In this document: positions 4,211 through 6,578 of the stretch, piece by piece
Position numbering within the stretch: position 1 is the first letter of the stretch
Layout of the letters: each line of letters begins with the position of its first letter
DNA from: Candidatus Heimdallarchaeota archaeon
GTDB taxonomy: Archaea > Asgardarchaeota > Heimdallarchaeia > JABLTI01
NCBI GenBank assembly: GCA_030602675.1
Contig: JAUVZH010000153.1
Location: 1-6,578 of the forward strand
Direction: 5' to 3'
Length of the DNA stretch: 6,578 nucleotides
The notes under the pieces: generated by a model
Databases searched by the model: none
Seen by the model: only the letters and a program-made list of their open reading frames with translations
Told to the model about the DNA's origin: nothing
Translations under genes and position numbers: made by a program

Positions 4211-5530
4211 ATGATAATTCGAGATCCTGTCCATGGTGATATTAAATTCACTAAAACTGAAGCTGAAGTTATTGATTGTTTAGAAGTTCAAAGACTACGT
4301 GGTGTCAAACAATTGGGAACAACCTACTTGGTCTATCCAGGAGCATTACATACAAGATTTGATCATAGCTTAGGAACATCTTACTTGTCTAAAATTATCA
4401 TGCAAAGCATCAGAAAGAATGGATTTGAAATCGATAATGAAACAGAAGAAATTGTCTCAATTGCGGGAATAATACATGACATTACACATGTACCTTATGG
4501 TCATACCTTTGAAGATGAAAGAAAAATCTTTAAAAGACATGATAAAAGCGAGAATTTTATCAAAATTCTAGCAAATGGACAGATTGGTGATTTATTAAAT
4601 CAATTGGGTTACAAAACTAAATTACTAAAAATGCTAACCCAAAAAGATCCTACAATAAAATCTCGAGAAGATCCTTGGATGGGACAGATAATTAACGATA
4701 CTATCTGTTCAGATTTATTAGATTATATTAGAAGAGATTGTTATTTCACAGGCATTAACAAGAATTATGATGATCGAGTATTCAGCTATTTCATTGTTGA
4801 AGATGGAAAATTAGTTCTTAATTTTCTGAAAAATAAAATGGAACGTTCTGATGCCAGATCTGAAGTTCTTCATCTTTTACGATTAAGGTTCTTCCTTACT
4901 GAAAGGGTTTATTTCCATCATGCAAAACTATCATCTGGTGCAATGATTTCAAAAGCTGTAGAATTAGCAGTAAAAGCTGGTCAACTTACTCGAGAAGATC
5001 TCTACAAATTAAATGACTGGACGTTATTTAGATTCCTTATAGGTGAACCAGATCCAAAACCAGTTGATTCTCCTATTCGTAAACTAATAGAACGTGTTCA
5101 AAACAGACAATTATTAAAACGTGCTTATGTCCTGTCAAGCGCAACATTAAGTTCTAGGAAGAGTCGTGAGAATTTCATTCAGAAATTTAATCCACCAACA
5201 AATGAAAGAGAACAAGTAGAAGATATGATTATTGATCGTCTAAAGAATATTACAAAAGATAAAACCATCAATAAAGCAGATGTTATTATTCATTGTTTAA
5301 GCTCATCTTCCTTGAAGGAAGCAGAAGTTTTAATCAAAAACAAAGAGAGAAAAATTGTTCAACTAAATGTACGTCCCCATCCATCAGCTGATATTAAAGT
5401 TATTGAGGATGCTTATGAAGACTTATGGCGCATGTATGTTTTTGCCAATCCTAAATATGCTAAAGAAGTAGGAAAAATATGTGAAGAAACATTTGGGCGT
5501 GATAGTGAATATTCTCCAAAGAAAGGGTAG
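4211..5530 (+). CDS. SAMHD1-like HD-domain phosphohydrolase (probable dNTP triphosphohydrolase, COG1078 type)
   Basis: The 439-residue protein starts with IIRDPVHGDIKF, the usual N-terminus of the COG1078/SAMHD1 group. The HD metal site is complete: His52 in TRFDHSLG, His89-Asp90 in AGIIHDITHVPYGH, and Asp168 in CSDLLDYIRRD. By alignment from memory with SAMHD1, its other active-site residues also have counterparts: Arg49 (Arg164), His93 (His210), His98 (His215), His110 (His233), Tyr172 (Tyr315), Asp176 (Asp319), and Tyr234 in ERVYFHHAK (Tyr374). The expected reaction is dNTP to deoxynucleoside plus triphosphate, in the cytosol. Residues about 280-439 form an accessory C-terminal region (ADVIIHCLSSSSLKEAEVLI, then RPHPSAD) of less certain fold. 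AGGGA lies about 5 nt before the ATG, a weak ribosome binding site. It is the only plus-strand gene here, divergent from the SLOG operon, which may control it. Confidence 0.85.
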   Translation: MIIRDPVHGDIKFTKTEAEVIDCLEVQRLRGVKQLGTTYLVYPGALHTRFDHSLGTSYLSKIIMQSIRKNGFEIDNETEEIVSIAGIIHDITHVPYGHTFEDERKIFKRHDKSENFIKILANGQIGDLLNQLGYKTKLLKMLTQKDPTIKSREDPWMGQIINDTICSDLLDYIRRDCYFTGINKNYDDRVFSYFIVEDGKLVLNFLKNKMERSDARSEVLHLLRLRFFLTERVYFHHAKLSSGAMISKAVELAVKAGQLTREDLYKLNDWTLFRFLIGEPDPKPVDSPIRKLIERVQNRQLLKRAYVLSSATLSSRKSRENFIQKFNPPTNEREQVEDMIIDRLKNITKDKTINKADVIIHCLSSSSLKEAEVLIKNKERKIVQLNVRPHPSADIKVIEDAYEDLWRMYVFANPKYAKEVGKICEETFGRDSEYSPKKG

Positions 5531-5545
5531 TTTAGCTATTGAATA

Positions 5546-6484
5546 CTACTTGTCTATCTTTCTGACAATATCATTGTAGAGATCATTAAGGTGTATCTTG
5601 TATTTGCCTAAATTTCCACCAAAATTACCCGCAGATATTTTCAAAACACCTTTGGATTTTACTGCTACTTTTATTGCTAATCTCATTGCTCGTTTGACAT
5701 CAACCAATGTTAAACCATTAATAATAATTTCAGGAATACTAACAACACCCTCTGGAACAAGATTATCATCAATTTCAGTTCGCAAAGTTGGACAGTATTG
5801 ATGATTCGTTGTAGGACCAATTTCAGGATGAGGTTGTCCTTTGTAAACAGTTTTTGATCCTGCAGAGCAGATAGCGAAAGGAGTAATTATATTTTCTACA
5901 TGTACTAAAGTATCAACTATCTTCTTACCGGCTTTTAAGGCATTTTTCTCAGAATCACACATTAACCATATATTTCCACCAGATATGCCTGTTGTGTAAC
6001 CAATATGACGTTCTATAAACCAATCACCCATCATTAAAGGGATTTTTATCATCTTACGATTAAATAATACAATATCAGATTGGTAAACATCACCACAATA
6101 ACCAACATTTTCCATTAAATCAAACTTATCTTTAGATTCCAAGGCATTAAACACTGTTGTTGTGGGGATTACTAAGATACCTTGTCTAATTCTCAAACCA
6201 AGTTCTTTGTAGAATTTCTTCAAACTTTTCTCAGGATTTTCTGAATTCCACTCACCCCATATTTGAGCAATAAAACCTGGGTTCTTATCGGGTGTTTTAT
6301 CTCCTTGTAACCATCGTTCTAAGCCTGCTTCTGTACGTCCTACAACAATTGATGGTAGTGCAGTACTTTGTGCAACTGTGTAGTGCATAAGCTCTTCATC
6401 ACGAAGTGTTACTAACAATCGAGTAACTATTCCTTCAAAAGCTTCGCAGTAAGTGTCTTCTATTTCTACTCCTTCAAGCATCAT
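5546..6484 (-). CDS. ftr: Formylmethanofuran:tetrahydromethanopterin N-formyltransferase
   Basis: This cytosolic enzyme moves the formyl group between formylmethanofuran and tetrahydromethanopterin, giving N5-formyl-H4MPT, in the archaeal methyl branch of the Wood-Ljungdahl pathway or methanogenesis. The 312 residues cover the full family (usual length about 297). Conserved blocks are GVEIEDTYCEAF (5-16), PTTTVFNAL (107-115), IGYTTGISGGNIWLM (161-175), TTNHQYCPTL (225-234), VPEGVVSIPEIIINGL (243-258) and LKISAGNFGGNLGKYKIHL (281-299), which match Methanopyrus-type Ftr closely. Two adjacent ATGs (6482-6484 and 6479-6481) are possible starts; GAAGG about 10-12 nt upstream could serve either. 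The stop faces the HD gene stop across 15 bp. No other C1-pathway gene is in view, so it may be a single-gene unit. A product of 311 residues from the second ATG is equally possible. Confidence 0.95.
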   Translation of the reverse strand: MMLEGVEIEDTYCEAFEGIVTRLLVTLRDEELMHYTVAQSTALPSIVVGRTEAGLERWLQGDKTPDKNPGFIAQIWGEWNSENPEKSLKKFYKELGLRIRQGILVIPTTTVFNALESKDKFDLMENVGYCGDVYQSDIVLFNRKMIKIPLMMGDWFIERHIGYTTGISGGNIWLMCDSEKNALKAGKKIVDTLVHVENIITPFAICSAGSKTVYKGQPHPEIGPTTNHQYCPTLRTEIDDNLVPEGVVSIPEIIINGLTLVDVKRAMRLAIKVAVKSKGVLKISAGNFGGNLGKYKIHLNDLYNDIVRKIDK

Positions 6485-6578
6485 GAAATAAAACCTTCAT
6501 TAATTATCCACGTGTAGTAATGTTATTGAAAAAGATTTTGCTGTTAAAAAATGTTGATTTGTAATTGGAACATTTCTG
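6485..6578. other. Upstream region of ftr at the right edge, no gene seen
   Basis: These 94 bases contain no convincing coding frame. The minus strand has an AT-rich candidate promoter element (GATAATTAATG, about 6498-6508) only about 15-25 bp from the ftr ATG, and a CACGTG palindrome at 6509-6514. Neither is strong. The real ftr promoter may lie partly outside the window. Confidence 0.3.

Noticed and set aside
4033..4251. Minus-strand 72-codon open frame overlapping the SLOG and HD gene starts
   Set aside because: It covers the divergent promoter region and both gene starts, has no recognisable domain, and would conflict with the TATA element. It is a chance frame.
6509..6514. CACGTG palindrome upstream of ftr as a regulatory site
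   Set aside because: A single 6-bp palindrome is expected by chance at this frequency, and no second copy or known archaeal factor supports it.

Overview
This is an AT-rich window (roughly one third G+C by eye) that reads as archaeal, most likely Asgard (Promethearchaeota, Lokiarchaeia-like). The reasons are a formylmethanofuran:H4MPT formyltransferase (Ftr) of the archaeal C1 pathway, an Arf/Sar1-type small GTPase with DVGGQ and NKQD motifs, two archaeal-style winged-helix regulators fused to ligand-binding folds, TATA-like promoter elements and T-tract terminators. The Asgard assignment is an inference; Ftr and Arf-like GTPases together fit it best, but no rRNA or other phylogenetic marker is present.

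Layout, left to right. (1) Positions 1-665, minus strand: a polytopic membrane protein that runs off the left edge and is interrupted by an in-frame TGA at 462-464. (2) 806-1498, minus: a DUF6293/CARF-like sensor domain with a C-terminal winged helix. (3) 1600-2175, minus: an Arf-like small GTPase. (4) 2266-2487, minus: a short remnant of a DUF4097-like beta-repeat protein. (5) 2484-4064, minus: a two-gene operon of a SLOG-family nucleotide-binding domain fused to a winged helix, followed 6 nt later by a 'CSKRK' protein resembling DUF6884/YaaA-like families. (6) 4211-5530, plus: a SAMHD1-like HD-domain dNTP triphosphohydrolase, divergent from the SLOG operon over 146 bp. (7) 5546-6484, minus: Ftr, convergent with the HD gene with only 15 bp between the stops.

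How the genes may work together. The centre (2484-5530) looks like a small nucleotide-centred module: a SLOG-wHTH ligand sensor/repressor, a DUF6884-like partner and a divergent SAMHD1-type dNTPase sharing one promoter region with a near-symmetric TATA element. This is a candidate for nucleotide-pool control or antiviral defence. It is inferred from domain content and arrangement, not shown. On the left, the CARF-like regulator gene and the membrane-protein gene each carry the same spaced dyad TTTCA-N8-TGAAA 14 to about 19 bp upstream of a TATA-like element, a candidate operator for that regulator. Ftr appears to be an ordinary metabolic gene at the right edge. All seven intact or remnant reading frames to the right of the membrane gene end in TAA or TAG, so the TGA inside the membrane gene stands out.
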